Source of the DNA: Paraburkholderia nodosa DSM 21604
Lineage (GTDB): Bacteria > Pseudomonadota > Gammaproteobacteria > Burkholderiales > Burkholderiaceae
Reading direction: 5' to 3'
DNA: 64,000 nucleotides
Assembly (NCBI RefSeq): GCF_000519185.1
Contig: NZ_JAFA01000003.1
Coordinates: forward strand, 254,583 to 318,582
The notes under the pieces are model-generated. The model ran no database searches. It had not been told where the DNA came from and saw only the letters and a list, made by a program, of their open reading frames with translations. Positions 35,988-44,147 of the stretch are shown here, in pieces (the first letter of the stretch is position 1; each line of letters opens with the position of its first letter). A program made the translations under genes and the position numbers.

Positions 35988-36073
35988 ATTTCTCGACAAA
36001 AATAACGTGGAGATAATAGCCGCTCCTGACGCCCACGCGGTGCTTTACGTAATACATAAGGATGGAGACAGGC

Positions 36074-36904
36074 ATGCAACTCGAACTCGCGCAGATCCCG
36101 ATCGTGGACGGCGCAGTCGCTCCCAACCTCGCCCGCGTACTCGACGCTACGGCCAGGCGCCGCGAAGGCAGCGATCTCATCGTCTTTCCCGAAGCCACGC
36201 TCACGGGCTTTCCCACCCGCGAGAACGTGCGCGACGTGGCCGAATCGCTCGAAGGCCCCTCGCTCTCCAGAGTGCGCGACGCCGCACGCGCGGCCCAGAT
36301 CGGCGTCGCCGTGGGCCTCGCTGAGCGCGACGGCGATCGCTTCTACAACACGACTGTGCTGATCGACGAACGCGGCGACATCGCGCTGCGTTACCGCAAG
36401 ACCCATCTGTGGGCCACGGACGTGGGCGTGTTCACGCCTGGCGACCGCTATGAGGTGTGCGAATACAAGGGCACGACCGTGGGTCTCTTGATCTGTTACG
36501 ACATCGAGTTTCCCGAAACGGCGCGCGCCGTAGCCTCGCTCGGCGCGGAAATGCTCGTCGTCACGAACGGCAATATGGATCCGTTCGGCCCCGTGCATCG
36601 CCGCGCGATCGTCGCGCGCGCGATGGAGAACCAGATGTTCGCCGCGCTCGTGAACCGCACCGGCGACGGCGACGACAACCTCACGTTCCCCGGCGAAACA
36701 GCGCTCGTGAGCCCGTTCGGCGACGTGCTCTGCGAGTTGAAGAACGAAGACGCGGTGCTGCACGCGAAGGTGGATCGCACGTTGCTCGCGCAAAGCCGCG
36801 AACACTACAGCTATCTGCACGACGCACGCATTGCGCTCAATCTCGCGGACGAGAACGACGCGCAAGGCCGTCGCTCGCTCAATATCCGCCCGCGCACGCG
36901 CTAA
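36074..36904 (+). CDS. Carbon-nitrogen hydrolase (nitrilase superfamily)
   Basis: A 276-residue amidase-type enzyme. The catalytic triad is visible: E40 in LIVFPEATLTGF, K109 in RYRKTHLW and C141 in GLLICYDIEFPETAR. It cleaves a C-N bond of an amide, carbamoyl or nitrile compound; the substrate is not known. The ATG at 36074 has GGAG six bases upstream; one at 36062 is too close to its AAGG. It is followed by an APC permease gene, so import and hydrolysis of an amide, perhaps amino-acid or polyamine derived, may be linked. Confidence 0.85.
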   Translation: MQLELAQIPIVDGAVAPNLARVLDATARRREGSDLIVFPEATLTGFPTRENVRDVAESLEGPSLSRVRDAARAAQIGVAVGLAERDGDRFYNTTVLIDERGDIALRYRKTHLWATDVGVFTPGDRYEVCEYKGTTVGLLICYDIEFPETARAVASLGAEMLVVTNGNMDPFGPVHRRAIVARAMENQMFAALVNRTGDGDDNLTFPGETALVSPFGDVLCELKNEDAVLHAKVDRTLLAQSREHYSYLHDARIALNLADENDAQGRRSLNIRPRTR

Positions 36905-37036
36905 AGCCCTTACAAGCGTCAAGCAGCAAGACCCGGTAACAAGCCCGGCAACCAGCGATCCGGCAAGCCGCTTCTCGTGGCTCGCCCGGCTCGCCCACGC
37001 CTGCCAGAACTGCAGCACCCAGGAGACAACTGCATC

Positions 37037-38392
37037 ATGAAGCCAGCCTCGCCGTCGCATGAACGCGGCACTCAAGAACCTCACCTGAAGCGCACGCTCG
37101 GCCTGCCATCCGTGCTCCTGTTCGGCCTCGCCTATATGGCGCCGCTGATCGTCTACGGCACCTATGGCGTGCTCGCCGGCGCGAGCCAGGACACCGCCGC
37201 TCTCGCGTATCTCATCGCGCTAGTCGCAATCGTGTTCACGGCGCTCAGCTACGGCAAGCTCGCGCGCCTTTTCCCGGTGGCGGGTTCGGCCTACACGTAC
37301 ACGCGCAAGAGCTTCAATTCGCAGCTGGGCTTCATGATCGGCTGGGCCACGCTGCTCGATTACTTCTTCCTGCCGATGGTGATCTGGCTGATTGGCGCGG
37401 CGTATCTTGGCGCGGCGTTCCCGAGCGTGCCCACGTGGATCTGGATCGTCGCGTTCATCGTGCTCACGAGTGCGCTGAACGTCATTGGCATCGAACTCGC
37501 GGCGCGTTTCAACATCGTGCTCATGATCGTGCAGCTCGGCATTGCGGCAATGTTCGTAGTCCTGTGCTTGCACTACGCCTCTGCAGCCGCGGGCCCGGGC
37601 GGCCTGATCGCGGCGCAGCCGTTCTTCCAGCCGCACGTGCCGCTCTCGGCCACGATGGCGGGTGCTGCGATCGCCGCGTATTCATACCTCGGCTTCGACG
37701 CCGTTTCCACGCTCACCGAGGAAACCATCGAGCCCGAAAAGACCATTCCGCGCGCCATCGTGCTGATCGCGCTGGTGGGCGGCGCAATCTTCGTGATCGC
37801 CGCTTACACGCTGCAGCTCGCGCATCCGGGCGCCGTCTTCAAGGACCCCGATTCGGCCGCGTTCGAAATCGCGCGCAAGGTGGGCGGCGATATCTTCGTG
37901 ACGATTTTCCTCGCGGGCCTGATCCTCGCGCAGTTTGCCTCGGGCATCTCGGCGCAAGCCAGCGTGGGGCGTCTGCTCTATGCGATGGGCCGCGATGAAG
38001 TGCTGCCCAAGTCGATCTTCGGCTACATTCACCCGCGCTTTCGCACGCCTGCGATCAACATCGCGATTGCCGGTGTCGTCGGTCTGATCGCGCTGAAACT
38101 CGACGTGGCCACGTCCACCTCGTTCATCAACTTCGGCGCGTTCCTCGCGTTCACTTCGGTGAACCTGTGCGTGATCCGCCAGTACTTCAGCGGCGCGGCG
38201 GGCACGCGTGGCTTCGGGTTGCTCGGCGGTCTGGTGTTCCCGCTGATCGGCGCCGTGACCGACATCTGGCTGCTGTGCAGCCTCGAAAAGACCGCCATCG
38301 TGCTCGGCGTGATCTGGTTCGTGCTCGGCCTCGTGTACCTCGGCTGGATCACGCGGTGCTTCCGCCAGGCGCCGCCGGAAATGGCCGTGTAA
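37037..38392 (+). CDS. APC family amino acid/polyamine permease
   Basis: A 451-residue inner-membrane permease with 12 segments. Early signatures are GLPSVLLFGLAYMAPLIVYGTYGVLAG and SYGKLARLFPVAGSAYTYTRK, and the AAYSYLGFDAVSTLTEET block in segment 6 marks the amino-acid/polyamine/organocation family, near the PuuP/YeeF group. The ATG at 37037 was chosen over a frame that starts 20 codons upstream. It is 132 bases after the amidase and both lie between the LuxR and GntR regulators. Confidence 0.88.
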   Translation: MKPASPSHERGTQEPHLKRTLGLPSVLLFGLAYMAPLIVYGTYGVLAGASQDTAALAYLIALVAIVFTALSYGKLARLFPVAGSAYTYTRKSFNSQLGFMIGWATLLDYFFLPMVIWLIGAAYLGAAFPSVPTWIWIVAFIVLTSALNVIGIELAARFNIVLMIVQLGIAAMFVVLCLHYASAAAGPGGLIAAQPFFQPHVPLSATMAGAAIAAYSYLGFDAVSTLTEETIEPEKTIPRAIVLIALVGGAIFVIAAYTLQLAHPGAVFKDPDSAAFEIARKVGGDIFVTIFLAGLILAQFASGISAQASVGRLLYAMGRDEVLPKSIFGYIHPRFRTPAINIAIAGVVGLIALKLDVATSTSFINFGAFLAFTSVNLCVIRQYFSGAAGTRGFGLLGGLVFPLIGAVTDIWLLCSLEKTAIVLGVIWFVLGLVYLGWITRCFRQAPPEMAV

Positions 38393-38426
38393 GCACAGCG
38401 CATCACACTCAAGTCCGCTTCAAGCG

Positions 38427-38462
38427 AAACGGCGAGCGCCCCTTACGGGGCGCTCGCCGTTT
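38427..38462. terminator. Bidirectional terminator between the permease and GntR genes
   Basis: A perfect 16-bp stem with a TTAC loop, AAACGG on one end and CCGTTT on the other. It serves the convergent permease and GntR genes. Confidence 0.88.
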
Positions 38463-38490
38463 ATCCATCCTGCGCAGCGAAAAGAAACGC

Positions 38491-39162
38491 TTAGTTATCC
38501 AGACCAGCCAGCCGCGCCGCGGCCATCACTTCGCGCCTGGTATCGAGAATATGCCGCTCGATCAGCGCCACCACTTCATCCACGGCGCGCCGCTTGCAGG
38601 CATCGACGATCGCGTAGTGATCGCTTTGCACTTCGTTCTTCTCCGTATCGAGCGACATGCGCAGATGCGGGTATCGATTCGTCGTACTCAGGCAGTACTC
38701 CTCGATCATCTTGCGCAGCCGCGAATTGTTCGCGGGCGCGCACAGCGCCAGATGGAACTGGCGATTGCATTCGGCCCACTCCGCGGGCGACGAAGCGGCG
38801 TCGTACGCCGCGAGAATGCGCTTCATCACGTCGATGTCGCCCGCCACCATGTTCGGCACCGCGAGCTTCGCCGCGTAGGTCTCCAGCGCCGCGCGAATGT
38901 CGAGCAGCTCGCAGATCTCCTGCGTGGACATGGCGATCACCACCGCGCCGCGATTGAGCTGATAGCTCACGAGCCCTTCGGCCTCGAGCTGGCGCAGCGC
39001 CTCGCGCACGGGAATGCGGCTCGCGCCGAAGCGCTCCGCAAGGCTCTCCTGGCGCAGCTGCGCACCGGGCGGCAGCACGCCGCGCAGGATCTCGTCGCGC
39101 AGCTGGTCGCGGATCGTTTGAGGCAGCGATCGCTGGTCTTCCTTGGCCTGCACTGTCGTCAT
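38491..39162 (-). CDS. GntR family regulator, FCD subfamily
   Basis: A 223-residue regulator with a winged helix at residues 14-78 (TIRDQLRDEILRGVLPPGAQ, SRIPVREALRQLEAEGLVSYQLNRGAVV) and an FCD domain with AECNRQFHLALCAPANN and DHYAIVDACKRRAVDE, the latter with the metal-ligand histidines. The start is the ATG at 39162. It may act on the convergent permease-amidase unit or on distant genes. A run of half-sites lies upstream of its own start. Confidence 0.88.
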   Translation of the reverse strand: MTTVQAKEDQRSLPQTIRDQLRDEILRGVLPPGAQLRQESLAERFGASRIPVREALRQLEAEGLVSYQLNRGAVVIAMSTQEICELLDIRAALETYAAKLAVPNMVAGDIDVMKRILAAYDAASSPAEWAECNRQFHLALCAPANNSRLRKMIEEYCLSTTNRYPHLRMSLDTEKNEVQSDHYAIVDACKRRAVDEVVALIERHILDTRREVMAAARLAGLDN

Positions 39163-39237
39163 GAGCTCGTGGGCGCCGGGCGGACGAACGCCGTCCGACG
39201 AAAAAGTGTTGTCGTCAATATTTTTGCCTGCCAGAAA

Positions 39238-39263
39238 TGGATACAATCCAATCGCTTTTGGAT
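39238..39263. promoter_or_regulatory. Three half-sites upstream of the FCD GntR gene
   Basis: TGGAT-ACA-ATCCA (39238-39250) is a perfect 5-base inverted repeat, and ATCCAA/TTGGAT (39246-39263) is a second overlapping one. GntR proteins bind such symmetric sites; autoregulation is the likely use. Confidence 0.45.
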
Positions 39264-39960
39264 ATTTAAACTGACAGTACGGATCCGCCAGCCATTCCCA
39301 CTGTGCCGTGTCCTTGTCTGGAGACTGTATAGGTTTCTGTAAGCATCTGAAAACCAAGCAATTTTAGCGTATCCAGGGTGTTCCGAGGCTGTTGCGTGCG
39401 CAACGGTTTCGCCCGGCAAACCGCCATCAGGCTGCCGGTTTCTTTTGCTTCACCCCTGCGCAAAAAGGCACGCCGCGCGCTCCGAACGCGGTGCGGGCCC
39501 GGCTGCGCCCATGAAAAACGTAGACCGCTGAGGAGGTCTACAAGGTCGCGAATGGCAAGTGGCAGCCGCTCACGACGGTCGGCACGAAGTAAGTCGATGA
39601 AGTCAGTCGACGAAGTGAACCGATGAAGTGAGCCCACACTGACGCCGCGTTGCGGGCGCGGCGGCCAGTGTGGCCCGACGATTTAGCGCATTGCGCACAG
39701 GAACAGCCGGCGGTACCCGGCTGCGGCGCACGCCGGCGAGTGCTCTTCTCCGCTCGCTGCCCCGGGCGCCGGGTTGACACGGGCTTTCGCGTTGGGCGGA
39801 AGCCCGTTTTTTTCGTCATGTGGGATGTAAGCTTCGGAACGCCTTCGTCCGGCTTTCGAAATCCCTCGAAAAAACGAGCGTTCGGTCGTGCGCAGCGGAA
39901 CCGAACTACAATGCATCCCGTCCCATGCAATGCCGCATTGCTGCCCTGTTTGCTCCGAAC
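39264..39960. other. Long gene-free stretch before the DUF2242 gene
   Basis: About 700 bases without an acceptable gene. It contains a small hairpin GTAGACC/GGTCTAC (39521-39541 area), then three imperfect direct repeats of a GTCGATGAAGT-type unit (about 39592-39630), then a large hairpin with CCACACTG (39634-39641) and CAGTGTGG (39666-39673) arms. It resembles an intergenic repeat element or RNA rather than coding sequence. Confidence 0.4.
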
Positions 39961-41091
39961 ATGTCCCGTTTTTCGAAAGTCGTCCCTCGTTTGTCCGCCC
40001 CGCTTCGCAGCGCCGTCCTCGCCGTAACCACGGTGACGCTGGCTGCTGCGCTCGGCGCGTGCTCCTCGCCCAAGCCCGGATTCCAGGAAGATCAGTTGCT
40101 GAGTACGGCGCCCAGCCAGTTCTCGCGCAGCTTCAGTTACGCGAGCGCTGATGCCTGTGAGTCGTCGCGCCGCGCGCTGCTGAGCCAGGGCTACATGACG
40201 ACAATGACGCGCAACGACACCGTCGACGCCACGAAGAACTTCCAGCCGACGATGGATCAGCACATCGTCGTGGAGGTGCACGTGGTCTGCACGCCGGGCG
40301 ACGCGAGCAATACGAGCATGGTGTATGTGAACGCCGTGCAGAACGGCTACGCGCTCAAGAAGAGCGATACTTCGGCAAGCGTCGGGCTCTCGATTCTGGG
40401 GTCGGTCTCTCTGCCTATTCGCTCGAACAGCGACGAAATGGTGAAGATTTCAAGCGAGACGATCCAGTCTGGCCCGTTTTATTCACGATTCTTCGATCTG
40501 GTGGGGAAGTATTTGAACGCTTCGGCGCGCAGTGAGCCTGTGCCGGGCGCCGGCGCGATCAAGATTTCGCCGTTGCCGCCGCCTATCGAGCCGGTCACGG
40601 CAAGCGCCGCGCCCGCCGCGACCACGGTGGGGTCGGCCGCACCGGCCGCCGCAGCAGCGGCTGCGGCGACGGGTGCGGCGGTGTTGCATGGCAGCACGCT
40701 GCCGGCGGCGCCGGTCGTGACAGTGCCATCGGTTGCACCTGCGCCTGCGCCTGCCACGGCGACGCCCGCTCCCGCCGCTTCTGCGCCGGGCGCCTCCGCA
40801 CCGGTCGACCACGGTGCTGCGGCTGCGGCGGCGATCATGGGCGTGCCGGCGACGGTTGCGGCAACCCCGCAAGCGGTGGGGCTCGCGACGAGTGTGACCA
40901 CTCACAACGCGGCGACGCCCGCGGCGGCGTCTGCGGCCGTGGCGGCGTCGGCTAGCGTGGCGACGGCACAAACGCTCGCGTCGGCCTCAACGACTTCCGG
41001 CACCCAGAGCGTGGCAGCGGAATCGGCAACGCCGTCGGCTGCCGCGGACACGCCGATCGCAGCGCCGGCCGCTTCGACTCCCTCGCCTTAA
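39961..41091 (+). CDS. DUF2242 family lipoprotein
   Basis: A 376-residue protein. The N-terminus carries a lipoprotein signal (TTVTLAAALGAC, lipobox LGAC), then the DUF2242 domain (FSYASADACESSRRALLSQGYMTT, VEVHVVCTP, VGLSILGSVSLPIRSNSDE) to about residue 190. The last 180 residues are an Ala/Pro/Thr-rich low-complexity tail, presumably disordered. The family is found mainly in Burkholderiales and has no known role. The ATG at 39961 was chosen as it gives a normal signal; earlier in-frame ATGs exist. Confidence 0.82.
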   Translation: MSRFSKVVPRLSAPLRSAVLAVTTVTLAAALGACSSPKPGFQEDQLLSTAPSQFSRSFSYASADACESSRRALLSQGYMTTMTRNDTVDATKNFQPTMDQHIVVEVHVVCTPGDASNTSMVYVNAVQNGYALKKSDTSASVGLSILGSVSLPIRSNSDEMVKISSETIQSGPFYSRFFDLVGKYLNASARSEPVPGAGAIKISPLPPPIEPVTASAAPAATTVGSAAPAAAAAAAATGAAVLHGSTLPAAPVVTVPSVAPAPAPATATPAPAASAPGASAPVDHGAAAAAAIMGVPATVAATPQAVGLATSVTTHNAATPAAASAAVAASASVATAQTLASASTTSGTQSVAAESATPSAAADTPIAAPAASTPSP

Positions 41092-41106
41092 GCGCCACCT
41101 GCGCGC

Positions 41107-41733
41107 TCAGCGCAAGCCGGCCATCATCGCGCCCATTCCCACGAGCAGGCTGCCCATCAGGCGATTCACGGCGCGCATGCGCCTCGGCCGCTGCAGCACG
41201 TGGCGCAGCCGGTGCGAAAACAGCGCCATCGACGCCACGCCGCCCGCAAACAGCAGCGCGAATGTCGCCGCCAGCAGCCAATACTGACGGTTGGCGCTCC
41301 AGGGCGCATCGGCGCTCATGAACTGCGGGAAAAACGAAGGGAAGAACAACAAGGTCTTCGGGTTGAGCCCGGAGGTCGCGAATCCGCGCCAGAACAGATC
41401 GCGACGGCTCGCCCCATCGGCTTCGGCAGGCACATCCGTGCCCGTCAAGGAGCGGCTGCGCCACTGCTTGCAGCCCAGCCAGACCAGATAGGCCGCGCCC
41501 AGCCAGCGCAACAACGTAAGTGAATGCTCACTAATGAGCAGCAGCGAATTAAGGCACAGCGCGGTCAGCGCGAGCTGGAGCAGCACCGCGAGCGTGCCGC
41601 CCCAGACACAGGGCAGCGCGCGCCGCCAGCCGGCGTGGAGCGCCTGGCTCATGGTAAGCACGTTGACGGGACCGGGCGTGTAGACAAGGACGAGCGCGGC
41701 GGCGAGAAACGATAGATACAGCTGGATCGACAT
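41107..41733 (-). CDS. LysE/RhtB family amino acid exporter
   Basis: A 208-residue, six-segment exporter. LVYTPGPVNVLTMSQALHAG and WLGAAYLVWLGCKQWRS are the LysE-family blocks, followed by SGLNPKTLLFFPSFFPQFM. The substrate is unknown. It is convergent with the DUF2242 gene. On the upstream side, 86 bases before its start, is a strong terminator that belongs either to a leader that controls it or to a separate RNA. The Lrp gene beyond is divergent and may regulate it, as Lrp-type LysG-like pairs do. Confidence 0.88.
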   Translation of the reverse strand: MSIQLYLSFLAAALVLVYTPGPVNVLTMSQALHAGWRRALPCVWGGTLAVLLQLALTALCLNSLLLISEHSLTLLRWLGAAYLVWLGCKQWRSRSLTGTDVPAEADGASRRDLFWRGFATSGLNPKTLLFFPSFFPQFMSADAPWSANRQYWLLAATFALLFAGGVASMALFSHRLRHVLQRPRRMRAVNRLMGSLLVGMGAMMAGLR

Positions 41734-41818
41734 TGCGGGGCGTGCTTACGGAAACGTTGTAACGAATGGCGCTCGAGGTAGCGAAGGGTATTGAAAGCGG
41801 GTATCGAAAACGGGCAAC

Positions 41819-41844
41819 AAAAAACCGCGCGAAAGCGCGGTTTT
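41819..41844 (-). terminator. Terminator upstream of the LysE gene
   Basis: A perfect 10-bp stem (AAAACCGCGC/GCGCGGTTTT, GAAA loop) that on the minus strand ends in six T residues. It lies between two divergent genes, where a terminator is not expected unless an RNA ends there. Confidence 0.85.
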
Positions 41845-42020
41845 CAAATGCCATCTGCCTGACCGGACATTGCTGGCTGCGTGGTGAACGCGCGCAACGC
41901 CCGGTAGCCGCCGCAGGGTGCAGCGCAAACGGCCCTGACGGACCACCGCGGCTCGTGGCTGCGGCGGCGCTCCCCACTGCGGGGAGGTGGCCGCGTGGGT
42001 CGTGCCAAGCAAGAAGGCAT
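41819..42020 (-). ncRNA. Candidate structured RNA or leader of the LysE gene
   Basis: On the minus strand a TATATT box (42027-42032) is followed by about 200 bases rich in stems and then a strong terminator. Stems seen are CTCCCC/GGGGAG (41970-41986), the 10-bp GCCGCCGCAG/CTGCGGCGGC (41907-41968), and weak pairing of the ends (ATGCC with GGCAT). There is no reading frame of note. It could be a 6S-like or other small RNA, or a riboswitch leader of the exporter. The end points are estimates. Confidence 0.45.
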
Positions 42021-42138
42021 GTGGAAAATATACCGGGGAATAGCCGGTATAGGCTTCCGGTTTTCAGGCGAAAACCGTCGATAGACAGAATCTTCTTCCG
42101 CTAGAATTGCTCCTACCTGTACAAGATTCTTTTTTGCC

Positions 42139-42621
42139 ATGAGCCCTCGTGAACGCCCGCCCAAAGCGCTGGACAACCAGGACCGCAAGATCCTCAGCGC
42201 CCTGCAAAAGAACGCCCGACTTTCGAACGCCGAACTGGCCGAGCAGGTGGGTATGTCCACCACCGCGTGCTGGAACCGCACGCGCCAGCTCGAAGCCGAT
42301 GGCTATATCGACGGCTATGTCGCGCTCGTGAACCAGCAAAAGCTGGGCTACGCCGACATCGTGATTCTGGAAGTGACGCTCGACCGCCACGAAGACGACG
42401 CGCTCGCGCGCTTCGGCGCCGAACTCGCGGCGCTGCCCGAAGTGCTGGAAGCCTATCTCGTCTCCGGCGAGTACGACTACTGGATCAAGGTGGCGGTGGA
42501 CGGCACCGCCGGCTACGAGCGTTTCCTGCGCGAGAAGCTCTATCGCATCTCGAGCATTCGCCACAGCCGGTCGATGTTCGCCTTGCGCTGCATGAAGGAT
42601 GTGCCGTCCATGCAGGTGTGA
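42139..42621 (+). CDS. Lrp/AsnC family transcriptional regulator
   Basis: A 160-residue feast/famine regulator. The helix-turn-helix covers residues 11-60 (LDNQDRKILSALQKNARLSNAELAEQVGMSTTACWNRTRQLE) and the RAM effector domain follows (LEVTLDRHEDDALARF, VLEAYLVSGEYDYWIKV). It probably senses an amino acid. It is divergent from the LysE exporter, a typical arrangement for regulators of amino acid export, and convergent with the MotB-like gene. Confidence 0.9.
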   Translation: MSPRERPPKALDNQDRKILSALQKNARLSNAELAEQVGMSTTACWNRTRQLEADGYIDGYVALVNQQKLGYADIVILEVTLDRHEDDALARFGAELAALPEVLEAYLVSGEYDYWIKVAVDGTAGYERFLREKLYRISSIRHSRSMFALRCMKDVPSMQV

Positions 42622-42660
42622 CGCGAGGTTGCCTTGGCGATCACGCGAAGAGCGTGAGCG

Positions 42661-43323
42661 TCAGCGCTGCACGATCAACGTCACGCGCCGGTTCAGCGCG
42701 CGGCTCGCGGGGTCGTTGCCTGCCACGAGCGGGAAGTTGTCGGCGCGGCCAATCGCGGCGAGCCGGTGAGGTTCGATGCCGCGCTCGACCAGATAGCGCA
42801 CCACCGCGCCCGCGCGCGCCGAAGAGAGCTCCCAGTTCGACGCGAATTTCGCGTTCGAGATCGGCGTGCTGTCGGTATGCCCTTCCACGAGGATATTGCC
42901 CGCCGGCGCCGCGCGCAGCACCTCGGCGATACGGCCCAGCACGCCAAGCGATTCGGGCAGCAGCGTGGCATCGCCCGCGTTGAACAGGATCTTCGCGTTG
43001 ATGCCGATCTCCACGCCGCGCGCCGCCGGCACGATCGTGATTTCGCCGCGCTCGCGCAGCGTTTCGAGCGCGGCGAGCAGCGCCTGATCGACGGCGGGCA
43101 TTCTCCCGACCACTGCCGCCGTGCTCGTGCGCTGGGCCGCCGAGCGTATTTCGGATTCCTTATGCTTTGCGAGCTGCATCGCATAGAGCGCGAGGAACAG
43201 CACCATCAGCGTCGTGATCAGGTCCGCGTAGGAAAGGAGCCAACGGCCGGAACTCGATTCGCCGCCTTCGTCCTCGTCGTAATCGAATTGGGCCGTGAGC
43301 GGCAGGTCTTTATCGGAAGGCAT
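42661..43323 (-). CDS. MotB-type stator protein with OmpA peptidoglycan-binding domain
   Basis: A 220-residue MotB/OmpA protein. A short acidic N-terminus leads to one membrane segment (residues 28-50, WLLSYADLITTLMVLFLALYAM) with D34 in the place of the proton-carrying aspartate of MotB (SYADL). The OmpA-like domain occupies about 105-218 with EGHTDSTPISNAKFA, LSSARAGAVV and SRALNRRV, which bind peptidoglycan. It is last in a three-gene operon, six bases after the MotA-like gene. It resembles MotD of dual-stator systems, but no flagellar gene is near. Confidence 0.88.
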   Translation of the reverse strand: MPSDKDLPLTAQFDYDEDEGGESSSGRWLLSYADLITTLMVLFLALYAMQLAKHKESEIRSAAQRTSTAAVVGRMPAVDQALLAALETLRERGEITIVPAARGVEIGINAKILFNAGDATLLPESLGVLGRIAEVLRAAPAGNILVEGHTDSTPISNAKFASNWELSSARAGAVVRYLVERGIEPHRLAAIGRADNFPLVAGNDPASRALNRRVTLIVQR

Positions 43324-43329
43324 GGGCGG

Positions 43330-44133
43330 TCAACTCGCGCGTGTCGTGTCCAGCGCCCACACGTTCGCTTCGCCCTGCAAACCGCCGCTCTTGCCGCCCA
43401 CCTCGCCAGCGAGGCGCGTGGCGATCGTGTGGGGCGACTCCTTGCGCGAAATGGCAAGCAGGCCGTCGAGATAGAGCTTGCGCAGGCGCAGTTCGCTTTC
43501 GATATGCGCACGCATCTTGCCATATAGCGGCAGAAAAACGAGGTTCGCAAAAGCAAGGCCGTAAAGCGTGGCGACGAAGGCCACGGCGATGCCGGGCCCG
43601 AGTTCGGCAGGCTCGATCAGATGCCCCGTGACCTGAATCAGGCCGAGCACCGAGCCGAGAATGCCGAACGTGGGCGCATAGCCACCCGCCTGCTGCCACA
43701 CACGCGCCGCCGCCATGTGCTTGCGCCCGGAGGCTTCGAGTTCGCGCTGGAGCGCATCTTCGAGCACGGCGGTCGAAACACCGCTCGCAAGCAGTTCGAG
43801 CCCGCGCCGCGCGAACGGATGAATGCCTTGCAGATCCATCGATTCGAAGGCTAGCAGACCGTTGAGCTTGGCCTGATCGCCCCACTCCAGCACGGCGGCC
43901 AGGCTCGCTTCGTCTACGCGCGGCGCTTTCACGAAGGCCGTGCGCAAATGCTTCACGGCGTCGAAGAAACGCGCCCACGTGTTCTGGATCATCACGGCGC
44001 CGAGCGTGCCGCCCAGCACGATGGCCAGCGCCTCGGGCTGGAGCAGCGTGACGAAATGGCCGCCTTCGAGCGAGAAGCCCGCGACGACAGCGAGCGCGCC
44101 AATCGCGATACCGATCAGGGTAAGCAGATCCAT
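43330..44133 (-). CDS. MotA-type stator protein
   Basis: A 267-residue MotA/TolQ/ExbB-family protein with four membrane segments: residues 2-20, 33-50, about 151-171 and 182-202. The conserved proline and channel-lining parts are seen in GGYAPTFGILGSVLGLIQV and GPGIAVAFVATLYGLAFAN. The cytosolic loop between segments 2 and 3 (about residues 51-150) is where MotA normally meets FliG. It would pair with the MotB-like protein to form a proton-driven unit. The upstream gene encodes a protein with a FliG-like end. Confidence 0.9.
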   Translation of the reverse strand: MDLLTLIGIAIGALAVVAGFSLEGGHFVTLLQPEALAIVLGGTLGAVMIQNTWARFFDAVKHLRTAFVKAPRVDEASLAAVLEWGDQAKLNGLLAFESMDLQGIHPFARRGLELLASGVSTAVLEDALQRELEASGRKHMAAARVWQQAGGYAPTFGILGSVLGLIQVTGHLIEPAELGPGIAVAFVATLYGLAFANLVFLPLYGKMRAHIESELRLRKLYLDGLLAISRKESPHTIATRLAGEVGGKSGGLQGEANVWALDTTRAS

Positions 44134-44147
44134 GCGTGTCTCCCAAC

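Noticed and set aside
38167..39342. A 391-codon plus-strand frame that spans the permease end and the GntR gene
   Set aside because: It crosses a strong bidirectional terminator and is antisense to the GntR gene.
42661..44133. MotA/MotB pair as part of a Zorya phage-defence system
   Set aside because: No ZorC, ZorD or ZorE gene is present, the MotA-like protein lacks the long cytoplasmic tail of ZorA, and the third gene is a cyclic-nucleotide-binding FliG-like protein.
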